64,000 nt of DNA from contig NZ_MWPH01000003.1 of NCBI RefSeq assembly GCF_002177135.1, forward strand, positions 620,001 to 684,000. The letters run 5' to 3'. Numbering within the stretch: position 1 is the stretch's first letter; every line of letters begins with the position of its first letter. The stretch comes from Natronolimnobius baerhuensis. Lineage in GTDB: Archaea; Halobacteriota; Halobacteria; Halobacteriales; Natrialbaceae. Positions 35,604 to 45,223 of the stretch are shown in pieces. Under the pieces are notes generated by a model. That model did no database searches, was not told the origin of the DNA, and saw nothing but the letters and a program-made list of their open reading frames with translations. The translations under genes and the position numbers were made by a program.

Positions 35604-37487
35604 TTACGAGGGAACGACCGTTACCGGCTCTTTCCGGTCGATTGACTGCTCTAACTCTTCGGCAATTGCACTCCCTCGAGACACCTGAATTTCGCCCCCG
35701 CGACTCACCGTCGCCGTAAAGAGGTAGTCGCCGCCGGCTTGGACCTCGACGGTCTCGCCGTGGTTGCCATCAACCGGGATGACGATGTGTCTTGAGGTGA
35801 CCTCAGGAGTAACCATCTGGCCGGCGGTCTGTCCGCCACCGCTCCCGCCGCTGCCGTTGGCGCTTGCACTCCCGGCACCCGCTCCGTAGTTGGGATTCTC
35901 GTCGTGTGTTCGGACGTCGATATTGATCCCGAGGCGGTTTTCGACGTCCGTGATGCGACCGCCACCTTTGCCGATGACACTCGAGATGTCATTTTCTTCG
36001 ACGTAGACGATGGCCTTGTCCTGGCTTTTGAGTTCGACATCGACGTAGCCTTGGGCGATTGACCGAATCTCACGTTCGATCTCCTGTTTGGCGATGCGGT
36101 CGACGCCGGACTCGTTGCCGGGGCCGCCCTCCTCGTCCGTGAGCGGGACGGTGACGACCTGGCGGTTGAAGGTGTAGATCTCGTACTCCGGCTCGCCGGT
36201 ATCGAAGTTGGTGATCTGAATAACTGGTCGCGCGAGGTCTTCTTCGGTGAGTCCAGCGGGCACTTTGACCGTCGTCTTGACGTCGTAGACGGTGTGGACT
36301 TCACCGGCTTCGATGTAGACGACGGTGTCGACGACCTGCGGGATCATCCCGAGTTCGACACGGCCGACGAGACGCTGGAGAGCGTCGATTGCTCTGGTCG
36401 CGTGAACGACGCCGATCATGCCGACGCCCGCGAGTCGCATATCGGCAAAGACCTCGAAGTCGTCCGTTTTGCGGACCTCGTCGTAGATGGTGTAATCCGG
36501 CCGAACCATCAGGAGGGCGTCTGCGGTGTTTGCCATCTCCCCGCCCAGTTCGGTGTACTGCGTAATTTCGGGGCCGACCTGCAGGTCCCGTGGCTTCTCC
36601 ATCGTCTTCACGGAGAAGTCGTGATCCGAAATGTAGCGCGCAACTGCCTGTGCAAACGTCGACTTCCCGGCACCCGGCGCACCCGAGATGAGGACGCCCC
36701 GCTGGTGCTCGAGCAGTCGGTCTTTTAACTCGTCGGCGTTATCGTAGTCGTCGATATCCGTCTGCGCGATTGGTCGGACGGCGGTGATCTCGATGCCATC
36801 CGAGAAGGGTGGCCGACCGACGGCAATCCGGTAATCACGGAACTGGACGATTTTCATGCCCGGCTGTGAGAGTTCGAGAAAGCCATCGGACGATTCCTTG
36901 GCGGCGTCGGTGACCTCTCGGGCGTACTCGTCCATTGTCGACTCCTCGAGTGGCTCGTCGGCAATCGGCTCGTAGCGCATCTCGCCGAGTTCGCCCCGCT
37001 TGGCTTTTGGCACCGCGTCCGTGCGGAGGTGGACGCTCATCGTTTGGTCGTCGAAGTAGTTCTCGACGGCGAGTGTTCCGACATCGACCTCTCGAATCTC
37101 GGGTGCAATGTGTTCGACATCGAGGCCTTTCGCCTGGGCGACTTCAGCCTGGACGATATCGCTCGTCAGGAACGTTGCCTCGAGGTCCTCTGCGAGGTCA
37201 CGGATCAGGGCATCAATCTCGCCTTCGGAGGCGTGGCCACGCTCGATGGCGTTTGGCCGCTCCCCGATGTACTCGAGGTCGATGGTGCCCTCATCGGCGA
37301 GGTCGGCGAGGCGCTGGAGTTCTTCCAGGCCATCCCAGCCGCTCTCGATGCCGTCGTTGGCCTGCGCTTCGAGTTCTGCGACGACGGCTTCCGGCACCGA
37401 AATCATCGCTCCCTCGAACTGCCCGTCATCTATCGTCGCTGAGACGCGGCCGTCGATAACCACGCTCGTATCCGGCACGACGTTCAT
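35604..37487 (-). CDS. PIN domain-ATPase-KH domain protein (PINA type)
   Basis: 627 residues. The N-terminal PIN domain has PDTSVVIDGR (Asp6) and DALIRDLAEDLEATFLTSD acid residues. A PilT/VirB11-like ATPase domain follows with Walker A GAPGAGKST (residues 269-277), the VRPDYTIYDEVRKTDDF Walker B-like segment and GVVHATRAIDALQRL. A KH-type nucleic acid-binding domain lies near 500 (SVIGKGGGRITDVENRLGINIDVRTH), then a Gly/Ser-rich linker and a small C-terminal beta domain. In Sulfolobus this type of protein drives Holliday-junction migration; the role here is inferred. Confidence 0.9.
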   Translation of the reverse strand: MNVVPDTSVVIDGRVSATIDDGQFEGAMISVPEAVVAELEAQANDGIESGWDGLEELQRLADLADEGTIDLEYIGERPNAIERGHASEGEIDALIRDLAEDLEATFLTSDIVQAEVAQAKGLDVEHIAPEIREVDVGTLAVENYFDDQTMSVHLRTDAVPKAKRGELGEMRYEPIADEPLEESTMDEYAREVTDAAKESSDGFLELSQPGMKIVQFRDYRIAVGRPPFSDGIEITAVRPIAQTDIDDYDNADELKDRLLEHQRGVLISGAPGAGKSTFAQAVARYISDHDFSVKTMEKPRDLQVGPEITQYTELGGEMANTADALLMVRPDYTIYDEVRKTDDFEVFADMRLAGVGMIGVVHATRAIDALQRLVGRVELGMIPQVVDTVVYIEAGEVHTVYDVKTTVKVPAGLTEEDLARPVIQITNFDTGEPEYEIYTFNRQVVTVPLTDEEGGPGNESGVDRIAKQEIEREIRSIAQGYVDVELKSQDKAIVYVEENDISSVIGKGGGRITDVENRLGINIDVRTHDENPNYGAGAGSASANGSGGSGGGQTAGQMVTPEVTSRHIVIPVDGNHGETVEVQAGGDYLFTATVSRGGEIQVSRGSAIAEELEQSIDRKEPVTVVPS

Positions 37488-37541
37488 AATGAGGGGTTCG
37501 CTCTTCGCAGGTAAAAGGGTGCGGACACGTCGGCAGTGGCA

Positions 37542-38315
37542 CTACTCAGAGTTTCCGCTGTGTGCGGGTTGAATGCGCGTCGCTTGCGTGCGATAGCGCT
37601 CGTATATCTCGTCAGCCCAGTCGCGAAACGCTGGCGCGGTGCTTTCGATACACGCAACGAACGTTCCGGCGTCGTAGGTACCGACGAACGCCCGTTCATC
37701 CGTCAGCGTCACCCCGAACTCGAGTGTGTCCTCGAGCATGTAGACGTCGAATATCGGCGAGGGAAGCTCCTCGATTGGGGGTGGGGCGGCCTCGAGAACG
37801 GGCCGTGGTGCGATCAGTTCCGTTTCGACGCCGTTGTCGAGCAGATCACGGTGGACTTCGATGAGCAGTTCGCTGAAGATCGGCAGGATACCACGGATGG
37901 TGTCGGTCGTCGTCCCGGTGATCGCGTTCCGATAGTGATAGATCGGCTCGTGTGGATCGTTCGGTTCGGCGACTGAGACCGTCGCATCCGACAGTAAGAG
38001 CGGATCGAACGAGTCATCAATCGAGGCGAGACAGTCGATCACCGCACTGTGTTCCTCGAGGACGGCCAACTCCTCGAGATACGTCGTCGTGGCATCACAG
38101 ACGCGTTCGCCGACCGGTGTGAGTTCGTACTGGCCGTCGACTTTCCGAATCCAACCGTGTTCCGTGCAGTGATTGAGGTGGCGCTGAACCGTGACACGGG
38201 AAATTGAGAGTGTGTCCGTCAGCGTCTTCGTATCCGCGGGATTCGAGCGAAGTTCTCGAAGTAACGCCAGGCGATGTGACGAGGCAAATAGCTGTGTGCC
38301 CCACTCGTACCCCAT
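37542..38315 (-). CDS. winged-helix transcriptional regulator with sensor domain
   Basis: 257 residues. The N-terminal HTH (FASSHRLALLRELRSNPADTKTLTDTLSISRVTVQRHLNHCTEHGWIRKVDGQYELTPVGERV) is ArsR/IclR-like. The C-terminal part (about 100-245) is the putative effector-binding region shared by a haloarchaeal regulator family (LPIFSELLIEVHRDLLDNGVETELIAPRPVLE, then DVYMLEDTLEFGVTLTDERAFVGTYD). The ATG giving MGYEWGTQLF is preferred. Effector and targets unknown. Confidence 0.83.
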   Translation of the reverse strand: MGYEWGTQLFASSHRLALLRELRSNPADTKTLTDTLSISRVTVQRHLNHCTEHGWIRKVDGQYELTPVGERVCDATTTYLEELAVLEEHSAVIDCLASIDDSFDPLLLSDATVSVAEPNDPHEPIYHYRNAITGTTTDTIRGILPIFSELLIEVHRDLLDNGVETELIAPRPVLEAAPPPIEELPSPIFDVYMLEDTLEFGVTLTDERAFVGTYDAGTFVACIESTAPAFRDWADEIYERYRTQATRIQPAHSGNSE

Positions 38316-38715
38316 TACGTGACCTCTGGTTGACACAGCGCCTTATTCCTTCCGGTAAAATCACCCGACAGCACCGATCAGTCGCGACTGATTTCCCAAT
38401 GAGACCTTGCTGTGGCGATAGTCTGACTGACGGAGAATGGAATCAATCAACAGACTGCTATCGTCTGAAAACCAATCAGTGACTGAACCTGTTGGCCTCA
38501 GTCACTGTTCGTTGGCCGGTGTGCGTTCATGTGGTGAACAGGCACACAGACGATAAGGTAAGGTTTGGTTCGAGCCAATACCCAGTGCGCCACGACGTCA
38601 CAGTCGACAGTGTCCGTCTCTGTGCGTGTCTGGCACTCTCTCGTGATTGTCGTGTGCCTCTGACACATCGGCGCTCGAGTCTGCCCGACTCGAACGCCAC
38701 ACACTGGTTTCGTCC
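38316..38715. other. 400-bp gene-free stretch
   Basis: Lies upstream of the regulator and downstream of the histidine kinase gene, both on the minus strand. Open frames here are short and of poor codon quality. A GAATAAGG-like box on the minus strand near 38346 is the best promoter candidate for the regulator. Nothing else is recognised. Confidence 0.45.
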
Positions 38716-40764
38716 TTACTCCCCTGAGTCATGAGTCTCGCTTTCTTCCTCGAGTCGATGGATCGAGACGTCTTCGAACGTCGCCGTACACGGCGTGCCA
38801 GGGACGACACTACAGACGACGAGGCCGACGTCGACCGGCGACGTGTACTCGAGTGGCCGCTGATCGACCGGCGTCCACTCGCTCCCGTCCTGTGAGACGA
38901 AACAGGTCACGTCGCCCTCGAGTACGTCTACGCGAAACCAGGCCGAACAGGAGTCCTCGCGTAACTGCTGGCTGATTCCGTGCTCACCGCGGTGCATCCG
39001 CCAGAGCAGTTCCGTTCCGAACTCGGGTGTGGCCCCGATGTAACCGTAGGTCGCGTCGGTATCCCGGTTATTTCGAACCATAATACCAGCCTTGCTGAAC
39101 GGATCGACGTTCTCGAGTCCAGTGACACGGCCCCGGATACTGACGGGTGGATCAATGGCAGTCGAGACGAAGTAGAAATCATTCCAGTGACGCCAGATGT
39201 TTGACCCATCTGCTGTGACCGTCCAGCGCCCGGCCTTCGGGTCATACTCGGCGCTCGCATCTGCCTCGAGCGTGCCGACCGCACCCGTGTCGCTGAGTGC
39301 GACCGACGAAGTCGCGGTCGTAATATCGGCGCGGTCGGCTGCTGTCGGTGCTGTGGCAACCGGACAGTTCGTAAACTCGAATCGGGCACCGCCCTCGTCG
39401 CTCTCGGTGATCGTGAGGTCCCAGTTTTGCTGTTGGCAGACGTCGGCGACAATGCTAAGTCCCGTTCCGCTGCCAGTTGGGGCCGTCGTATAGCCGCTCT
39501 CGAGCACTGCCATTCGTTTGTCTTCCGGGATTCCACCGCCCGTATCTTCGACGTAGAAACCGTCAGTGAGCGTCCCTACACGAACCGTGATATCCGACCC
39601 ACCGTGTGTGATGGCGTTTTTGAACAGATTCTCGAAGACCGGTCGCAGCGTCCCCTCGGGCGTGTACGTCCGGACGTGGTCGGGAAGTTCGACCTCGAGC
39701 GTCGCCTCACCTGTGTATAGAATCTCCCAGACGGACCTCGCAAGGTCGGCGAGCGAGTTTGGCCCCTGTTTCGGGCGCTTCGTCTCGTCTTTGGCGATTG
39801 ACTCGAGGTCCGTAATTATTTCTTCAATCCGCTCGAGTGCTTCGGTCGTCGTGTCGAACGCCTGCTCGTCGCCGGTTTCCCGTGCGAGTTGCAGGTTTCC
39901 AATCGCGACCTGCAGTGGGTTTTTGAGTTCGTGACGAACGTTCGAGGAGAACTTCTCGAATTGCTCTTGGAGAATCTCGAGTTCGACCTCCTGGCGTTTC
40001 AACTCGGTTATATCGGTGGTGATACCAACCAGTCCTTTTGTCGTCTCGTCGTCGGTCCACGGAATCTTCGTCGTTCGGACGACGTGTGCCGTGCGCCCGT
40101 CGCCGTACCACTCTTCGCGCCCGCGAATCGCTTCGCCCGACTCGATGACCTGCAGATCGTCTTCGTACGTCTGCCGTGCCATTTCGGGGTTGTTCTCCGT
40201 GTAGATATCGAGATCTGTTCGGCCGAGTTTCTCCTGATTGCTCGAGTCAGATCCAGCCGCTGCCCGGAGATACCGCGCCTGCTCGTCCTTGACGTAGATA
40301 TTCGTCTGGCCGTTCTCGAGTAACGTTTCGAACGCCGAACTCTCTTCACGGGCGACTCGCTGTCGGTCGTAGGCCTCGAGTGCCTCATCGACGGCCCGTC
40401 GAACGGTCTCGAGTGAGTCGTCAGTCGTATAGTACCCCGTTACACCCGCGTTGAGGGCGTCTCGAACCGTGTCCGACTCGTTGCTATCGCTGTCCGTCTC
40501 GGTGTAGACCACGACCGGAAAGCGGTCATCGTGTGCCTGGGCCTCGCGACAGAGATCGCCAGCAGTCGTCTCCGGCAGGGGTGTGTCGGTAAGGAGACAG
40601 CCGATATCCTCACGCTCGCGGATCAACTCGAGTGCAGCGTCGGCTGACTCGACGAGTTGGTAGTCGGTGGCTGTCCCGTTGAGCAGTGACTCACGAAGGG
40701 CGTCAGAACGGGTTGTATCACCGATTCCGACGACAACAGTGGGGTCAGTACAGAGGACGCTCAT
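38716..40764 (-). CDS. histidine kinase with receiver, PAS and C-terminal beta-sandwich
   Basis: 682 residues. Residues 5-135 resemble a receiver domain (acid Asp60 in LLTDTPLPE); 142-258 are a PAS domain ending in VGITTDITELKRQ. 262-325 hold the dimerisation helix with phospho-acceptor His278 (NVRHELKNP), and 340-466 the kinase ATPase domain (N-box FENLFKNAITHG, DTGGGIPED, GSGTGLSI). Unusually, about 495-670 form a beta-sandwich resembling DUF1349 domains (DPFSKAGIMVRNNRDTDATYGYIGATPEFG, then CFVSQDGSEWTPV). No membrane helix is seen, so sensing is cytosolic. Confidence 0.85.
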   Translation of the reverse strand: MSVLCTDPTVVVGIGDTTRSDALRESLLNGTATDYQLVESADAALELIREREDIGCLLTDTPLPETTAGDLCREAQAHDDRFPVVVYTETDSDSNESDTVRDALNAGVTGYYTTDDSLETVRRAVDEALEAYDRQRVAREESSAFETLLENGQTNIYVKDEQARYLRAAAGSDSSNQEKLGRTDLDIYTENNPEMARQTYEDDLQVIESGEAIRGREEWYGDGRTAHVVRTTKIPWTDDETTKGLVGITTDITELKRQEVELEILQEQFEKFSSNVRHELKNPLQVAIGNLQLARETGDEQAFDTTTEALERIEEIITDLESIAKDETKRPKQGPNSLADLARSVWEILYTGEATLEVELPDHVRTYTPEGTLRPVFENLFKNAITHGGSDITVRVGTLTDGFYVEDTGGGIPEDKRMAVLESGYTTAPTGSGTGLSIVADVCQQQNWDLTITESDEGGARFEFTNCPVATAPTAADRADITTATSSVALSDTGAVGTLEADASAEYDPKAGRWTVTADGSNIWRHWNDFYFVSTAIDPPVSIRGRVTGLENVDPFSKAGIMVRNNRDTDATYGYIGATPEFGTELLWRMHRGEHGISQQLREDSCSAWFRVDVLEGDVTCFVSQDGSEWTPVDQRPLEYTSPVDVGLVVCSVVPGTPCTATFEDVSIHRLEEESETHDSGE

Positions 40765-40996
40765 TTCTCGTTCACCCAGCGATGTACGCTTGATCGACTC
40801 GCGCGCTCAGCAGACTGCTGTCCGTTCATCGTCGCGTGATGGCTCCAAGAGAGATGATTCCCCCACTGGCCAGGGTAGAGTGTGATTGGGTTACGAATAC
40901 CACCATTCGAGTATGCTCTCGGTTTGCAACTAATTATCACTAGCGGCTTCCGGTCGCCACCGGTGCACTCACAGCCCTGGCGATGGAGCATCACGT

Positions 40997-42097
40997 ATGG
41001 CATCCACGGTTGCTGCACTGACTCAGGAACTGGTCGCGGTCCCGAGCCACGAGGACGAAACCGCCGTTGGCAACCACATCGAAGACTGGCTGCGCCGTGA
41101 AACCGATAGTGCGATCACTCGAGACGATGCGGGAAACGTGATCGCTCGCGCGGGCGCTGGCGAGAACTCACTCGCACTGGTCGGTCATCACGACGTCGTC
41201 GAACCGGCTCCATCACAGGTCGCTGGTCCCGACGAATACGTCGTCGACGAACGCGATGGCCGTCTCCACGGCCGGGGAACGGCCGACATGAAAGGGGCCG
41301 TCGCGGCTGCCATGCTTGCGTTTCGAGACGCTGTCGAGACGCTTCCGGAGTCGGCCGGCGATGGTGAACTCGTCTTCGCGAGTTTCGTCGGCGAGGAAGT
41401 CGGCGGCGTCGGCGCACGCCACGCCATCGACGACGGCTTCGCGCCGGAGTACGCCATCGTCGGTGAAGGCTCGACCGGCTACTCGAGTCCCGGCGTGACC
41501 GATGTCGCCATCGCCCACAAGGGACGGCGCGGGAGTACGATCACCGCCCACGGCAGCGCAGCTCATGCGAGCGAAGCCGATGCCGGCGAGAACGCTATCT
41601 ATCGCGCGACGGACGCTGTTGACCACCTCCGAGAACTCGAGGCACCCGCTGTCGAGGTCGCGGGCGAGACGCTGTCGGGGAGCGTCGTCGTCACCGAAAT
41701 CGAGGGCGGCACGGCCTGGAACGTCGTCCCGGACCGCTGTGAGATCACCGTCGACGAGCGGACAGTTCCCGGCGAACGCGCCTCGCTCGAGGCGGTCGAC
41801 GAACTCGAGGGCTTCGAGTGGACCGTCGACCAGGACCTGCCGCCGATGGAGTGCGGTGACGACGGGTTTGCCGACCTCGTGCTCGAGGCGGCCGACACTG
41901 CCCAGACCGGCTCGCCCGAACTCGTGACGAAACCCCACGCGACCGACGCTGGCTGGCTCTCACAGGCTGGAACCGAGTGCGTTGTCTGTGGCCCCGCTGA
42001 ACCCGGCGAGGCCCACACCGAATCCGAAAGCGTGAGCATCGCGGTGCTCGAGCGCTGTCAGGAGACCTATCGGCGGGCGCTCGAGTCGTGGCTGTGA
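40997..42097 (+). CDS. M20 family metallopeptidase/deacylase
   Basis: 366 residues, M20 fold with two-metal site: His64 and Asp66 (LVGHHDVVEP), Asp97 in RGTADMKG, and Glu133/Glu134 (FVGEEVGGVGA); a lid domain lies at about 175-280. The family includes ArgE, DapE and the LysW-carrier hydrolases; I cannot tell which without a tree. The neighbours are membrane proteins, not biosynthesis genes, so a general amidohydrolase role is as likely. Confidence 0.85.
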   Translation: MASTVAALTQELVAVPSHEDETAVGNHIEDWLRRETDSAITRDDAGNVIARAGAGENSLALVGHHDVVEPAPSQVAGPDEYVVDERDGRLHGRGTADMKGAVAAAMLAFRDAVETLPESAGDGELVFASFVGEEVGGVGARHAIDDGFAPEYAIVGEGSTGYSSPGVTDVAIAHKGRRGSTITAHGSAAHASEADAGENAIYRATDAVDHLRELEAPAVEVAGETLSGSVVVTEIEGGTAWNVVPDRCEITVDERTVPGERASLEAVDELEGFEWTVDQDLPPMECGDDGFADLVLEAADTAQTGSPELVTKPHATDAGWLSQAGTECVVCGPAEPGEAHTESESVSIAVLERCQETYRRALESWL

Positions 42098-42113
42098 CGA
42101 TTCTGTGTTCCGA

Positions 42114-42470
42114 TCACAGTCCTGGTACGCCGACTGCGTTGAAGCCCGTGATCCCGACTGCGGCGAGCACGTAGAGTGCAATGAGGACGGTCACCCAGGC
42201 GACGAGACCGATCATAGCCGCTGCGGTCCAGTCGCCGGGATACTGGAAATTGATTACCGTGATGTAGGCCAGCAACGCCAGTGCCGGGCCCAAAAGTGGA
42301 ATCCAGCCGACAAAGAAGCCGACGACTGCCCAGACGACCGCCCCGATTAACGCGGTGACGAGTGCGTGGTCGTAATTGCCCGCGCCGACGATGATTCGCG
42401 CCCCGAGATAGATCCCGAGTGCACCGATGAGCAAGCTCGCCAGGAACACGACTGCGGATGCAACAACCAT
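42114..42470 (-). CDS. small membrane protein
   Basis: 118 residues with four hydrophobic segments (VVFLASLLIGALGIYLGARIIVG, LVTALIGAVVWAVVGFFVGWIPLLG, LALLAYITVINF, AAMIGLVAWVTVLIALYVLAAVGI). No family recognised. The ATG giving MVVASAVVFLASLL is taken; the longer frame adds 55 residues of mixed composition. Confidence 0.62.
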   Translation of the reverse strand: MVVASAVVFLASLLIGALGIYLGARIIVGAGNYDHALVTALIGAVVWAVVGFFVGWIPLLGPALALLAYITVINFQYPGDWTAAAMIGLVAWVTVLIALYVLAAVGITGFNAVGVPGL

Positions 42471-42622
42471 GCATATCGACTCACCAGCCAGGTCGAACAA
42501 CCTGCGGCTTGCACCTTCCTCGGATTTTACTGATCCGGATGGGAGTCCGTTGAGGACCTGTAGAAAACACGTCTCGAGTACTTTCGGTCGATTTATATTG
42601 ATTGTTCCATCGAGTGGCATGT

Positions 42623-42823
42623 ATGGACGATTCAACCGCGATTACGGCCGGCTTTGGAGTATTGCTCGTCGGCGTCCTCGTCATCCTCGCTGGCGTATTC
42701 ACCGGCGGTCAGGAACTGATCATCGGCGCTGGCGGCATCCTCATGATTCTCAGCGTGAGCGGCTTCGTCATCCCGCTCTTTGGCGGCGACTCCCACCACG
42801 AGAGCGCGGCCGGCGCAGACTAA
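42623..42823 (+). CDS. 66-residue two-helix membrane protein
   Basis: MDDSTAITAGFGVLLVGVLV opens the first helix; a second (ELIIGAGGILMILSVSGFVIPLF) follows, then a short His/acidic tail (GGDSHHESAAGAD). The TATA-like TTTATATTG lies about 30 bases upstream of the ATG at 42623. Function unknown. Confidence 0.6.
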   Translation: MDDSTAITAGFGVLLVGVLVILAGVFTGGQELIIGAGGILMILSVSGFVIPLFGGDSHHESAAGAD

Positions 42824-42959
42824 CGCTCGAGTAAATCTATTTTCACCCGCTTCGAAGCCGTCGCAACCAGGAGACAGTGCCGTCGCTCGAGTCGACGCCT
42901 CGATCACAGTATACCCGGAACCACGAGGTTGATACAGCGTCCACACATATCGCTCTGAT

Positions 42960-44480
42960 ATGGCATCCGAGCAGGCCCACAGCGACGAGCGGGCCGATAC
43001 CTACGACGAGTTCGAATCGCGCGTCGAACGTATTTCTAACATCGGCAACGCGGCCGGTATCCTGCGTTGGGACCAGGAAGTCGTCATGCCCGAAGCAGGG
43101 ACGCCCGCCCGCGCACAGCAACTGTCGACGCTGTCCTCGCTCAGCCACGAACTGCTGACCGCCGACGAAACTAGCGACCTACTCGAGGCACTCGAGTCCG
43201 ACGATCTCTCCGACGAGCAGGCTGCGGTCGTCCGTGAGATCCGTCGCCAGTACGACCGCGAGACGAGCGTTCCCGGCGAACTCGTCGAGAACATCTCGGA
43301 GACGACGACGAACGCCCATCCGAAGTGGATGGAAGCCAAGGAGAACAACGACTTCGAGACCTTCGCGCCCGTGCTCGAGGAACTGGTCGAACTCAAACGC
43401 GAGTACGCGAATCACATCGATCCCGACGCCGATCCCTACGCGGTGCTATTTGCAGACTACGAACCCTACATCGACCTCGAGACCGCGGAGAAAGTGCTCG
43501 AGCGCCTGCGTGACGAACTCGTCCCGCTCATTGACGAGATTCAAGCGAGCGACACCGACTTGACCACGGACGCGTTCGCAGGGACGTTCGACGACGACGA
43601 TCAGGAAGCGCTCGCCCGCGACGTGCTCGATTCGCTGGGCTACGACTGGGATCGGGGCCGCCTCGACACCGCACCGCATCCGTTCTCTTCGGGGACACAG
43701 TTCGATGCCCGCGTGACGACCCGTTTCGAGGAGGACGATCTGCTCGGCTCGATCACGTCGACGATCCACGAGTTCGGCCACGCCAACTACACCATCGGTC
43801 TTCCGGACGAGGGCTACGGCACGCCACTGGGCGAGGCGCGCGACCTTTCAGTCCACGAATCCCAGTCGCGTCTCTGGGAGAACCACGTCGGCCGTTCGCG
43901 GCCGTTCTGGGAACACTTCCTCCCCATTGCCCGCGAGCGATTCGCCGAACTCGAGGACGTCTCTCCCGAAGCAGCCTATGAGTCTGCAAATCAGGTGTAC
44001 GACGACAACCTGATCCGCGTCGAGGCGGACGAACTCACCTATCACCTCCACATCGTCATCCGCTTCGAGATCGAGCGCGACCTCATCTCGGGCGACCTCG
44101 CCGTCGAAGACGTGCCCGAGGTCTGGAACGACAAGTACGAGGAGTATCTGGGCGTCCGGCCCGAGACCGACGCCGAGGGCTGTCTGCAGGACATTCATTG
44201 GTCCCACGGCTCCTTTGGCTATTTCCCAACCTACTCGCTTGGGTCGGTGCTCGCCGCGCAACTCTACGCCGCTGCCGAGGAGGACCTTGGGGAGTTCGAC
44301 GACCAGATTCGCGAAGGCGAGTTCGACGAACTCAACGGTTGGCTCCGCGAGAACATCCACCAGCACGGCAAACAGTTCACCACGCCCGACCTGATCGAAC
44401 GCGCAACCGGCGAGGGCTTTACAGCAGATTACTTCCTCGAGTACGTCGAGTCGAAGTACGGCGAACTGTACGACCTGTAG
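42960..44480 (+). CDS. carboxypeptidase Taq family metallopeptidase (M32)
   Basis: 506 residues, full M32 length. The zinc motif HEFGH (His270, Glu271, His274) is followed by GLPDEGYGTPLGEARDLSVHESQSRLWENHVGRSRPFW, with the third ligand in VHESQSR, and by WSHGSFGYFPTYSLGSVLAAQ further on, both M32 hallmarks. It removes C-terminal residues from peptides in the cytoplasm. The gene stands alone. Confidence 0.95.
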   Translation: MASEQAHSDERADTYDEFESRVERISNIGNAAGILRWDQEVVMPEAGTPARAQQLSTLSSLSHELLTADETSDLLEALESDDLSDEQAAVVREIRRQYDRETSVPGELVENISETTTNAHPKWMEAKENNDFETFAPVLEELVELKREYANHIDPDADPYAVLFADYEPYIDLETAEKVLERLRDELVPLIDEIQASDTDLTTDAFAGTFDDDDQEALARDVLDSLGYDWDRGRLDTAPHPFSSGTQFDARVTTRFEEDDLLGSITSTIHEFGHANYTIGLPDEGYGTPLGEARDLSVHESQSRLWENHVGRSRPFWEHFLPIARERFAELEDVSPEAAYESANQVYDDNLIRVEADELTYHLHIVIRFEIERDLISGDLAVEDVPEVWNDKYEEYLGVRPETDAEGCLQDIHWSHGSFGYFPTYSLGSVLAAQLYAAAEEDLGEFDDQIREGEFDELNGWLRENIHQHGKQFTTPDLIERATGEGFTADYFLEYVESKYGELYDL

Positions 44481-44548
44481 CTGGAACGCATTCCAAGGCT
44501 TGGACTTGCCGGGGTGACACTCACGGCTGCTGGGATGCTCCTGTGGGT

Positions 44549-45127
44549 ATGCGTGTTTCAGTTCCGGGGGTCCCTGGCGTCTACTACGATACCGACACGG
44601 GGACGACAGCGATGGCAACCGCCTTTTCACTGGCAGGCCGTACCGCACCGAAACCGAAAGGCTACGCACTGCAGGCGCTGCCCTATCTCTGGTCGTTCGA
44701 GGTCGACCTCCACGAGGTGCCCAACACGCACCCGATTCAGTACCTCCATCCCGAGGGTGCCCAATCACTCGGCGCACTCTCGCCCGACCAGAGCGTCCGC
44801 CAGGCCGGCATCGAACTCGAGGCCGTCCTGCGATTCGCCTGGGAAGTCAACCGCGAGGTCGAAACCGCGACGAACAGCCTGATCGGGCGCGCGCCCGAAG
44901 ACGACGGGGTCGTCATCGAAATCGAGGACGGCAGCGTCAACGTCGGCGGCGACGAACTCGAGACGGACGAGTTCGATCTCGAGGACGAGTCGACGGACCA
45001 GGCGCTTGACGACGTGAACACTGGCGCCGACGCCGACACCGATGCCGAGACCGACGGCTCAGTGACGGAGACAGACAGCGAGTTCGACGGCGTGGACGAC
45101 GGTGTGGACGACGATGACACGGAATAG
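44549..45127 (+). CDS. acidic haloarchaeal protein of unknown function
   Basis: 192 residues. A compact N-terminal part (MRVSVPGVPGVYYDTDTGTT... LPYLWSFEVDLHEVPNTHPIQYLHPEGAQSLGALSPDQSVRQAGIELEAVLRFAWEVNREVE) is followed by an acidic tail of about 65 residues rich in Asp, Glu and Thr. No metal or catalytic motif seen. The ATG at 44549 fits the codon bias. Possibly a DUF5796/5797-type protein, but I am not sure. Confidence 0.7.
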   Translation: MRVSVPGVPGVYYDTDTGTTAMATAFSLAGRTAPKPKGYALQALPYLWSFEVDLHEVPNTHPIQYLHPEGAQSLGALSPDQSVRQAGIELEAVLRFAWEVNREVETATNSLIGRAPEDDGVVIEIEDGSVNVGGDELETDEFDLEDESTDQALDDVNTGADADTDAETDGSVTETDSEFDGVDDGVDDDDTE

Positions 45128-45223
45128 CGGCCAGTAGCCACTCGAGATAGCGTTCACGCCGCGGAATTCGAGCGGCTGTAACGAGAGTAAAGCGTTTTCA
45201 CCCTTCGTTGGCTATATGCGTGC

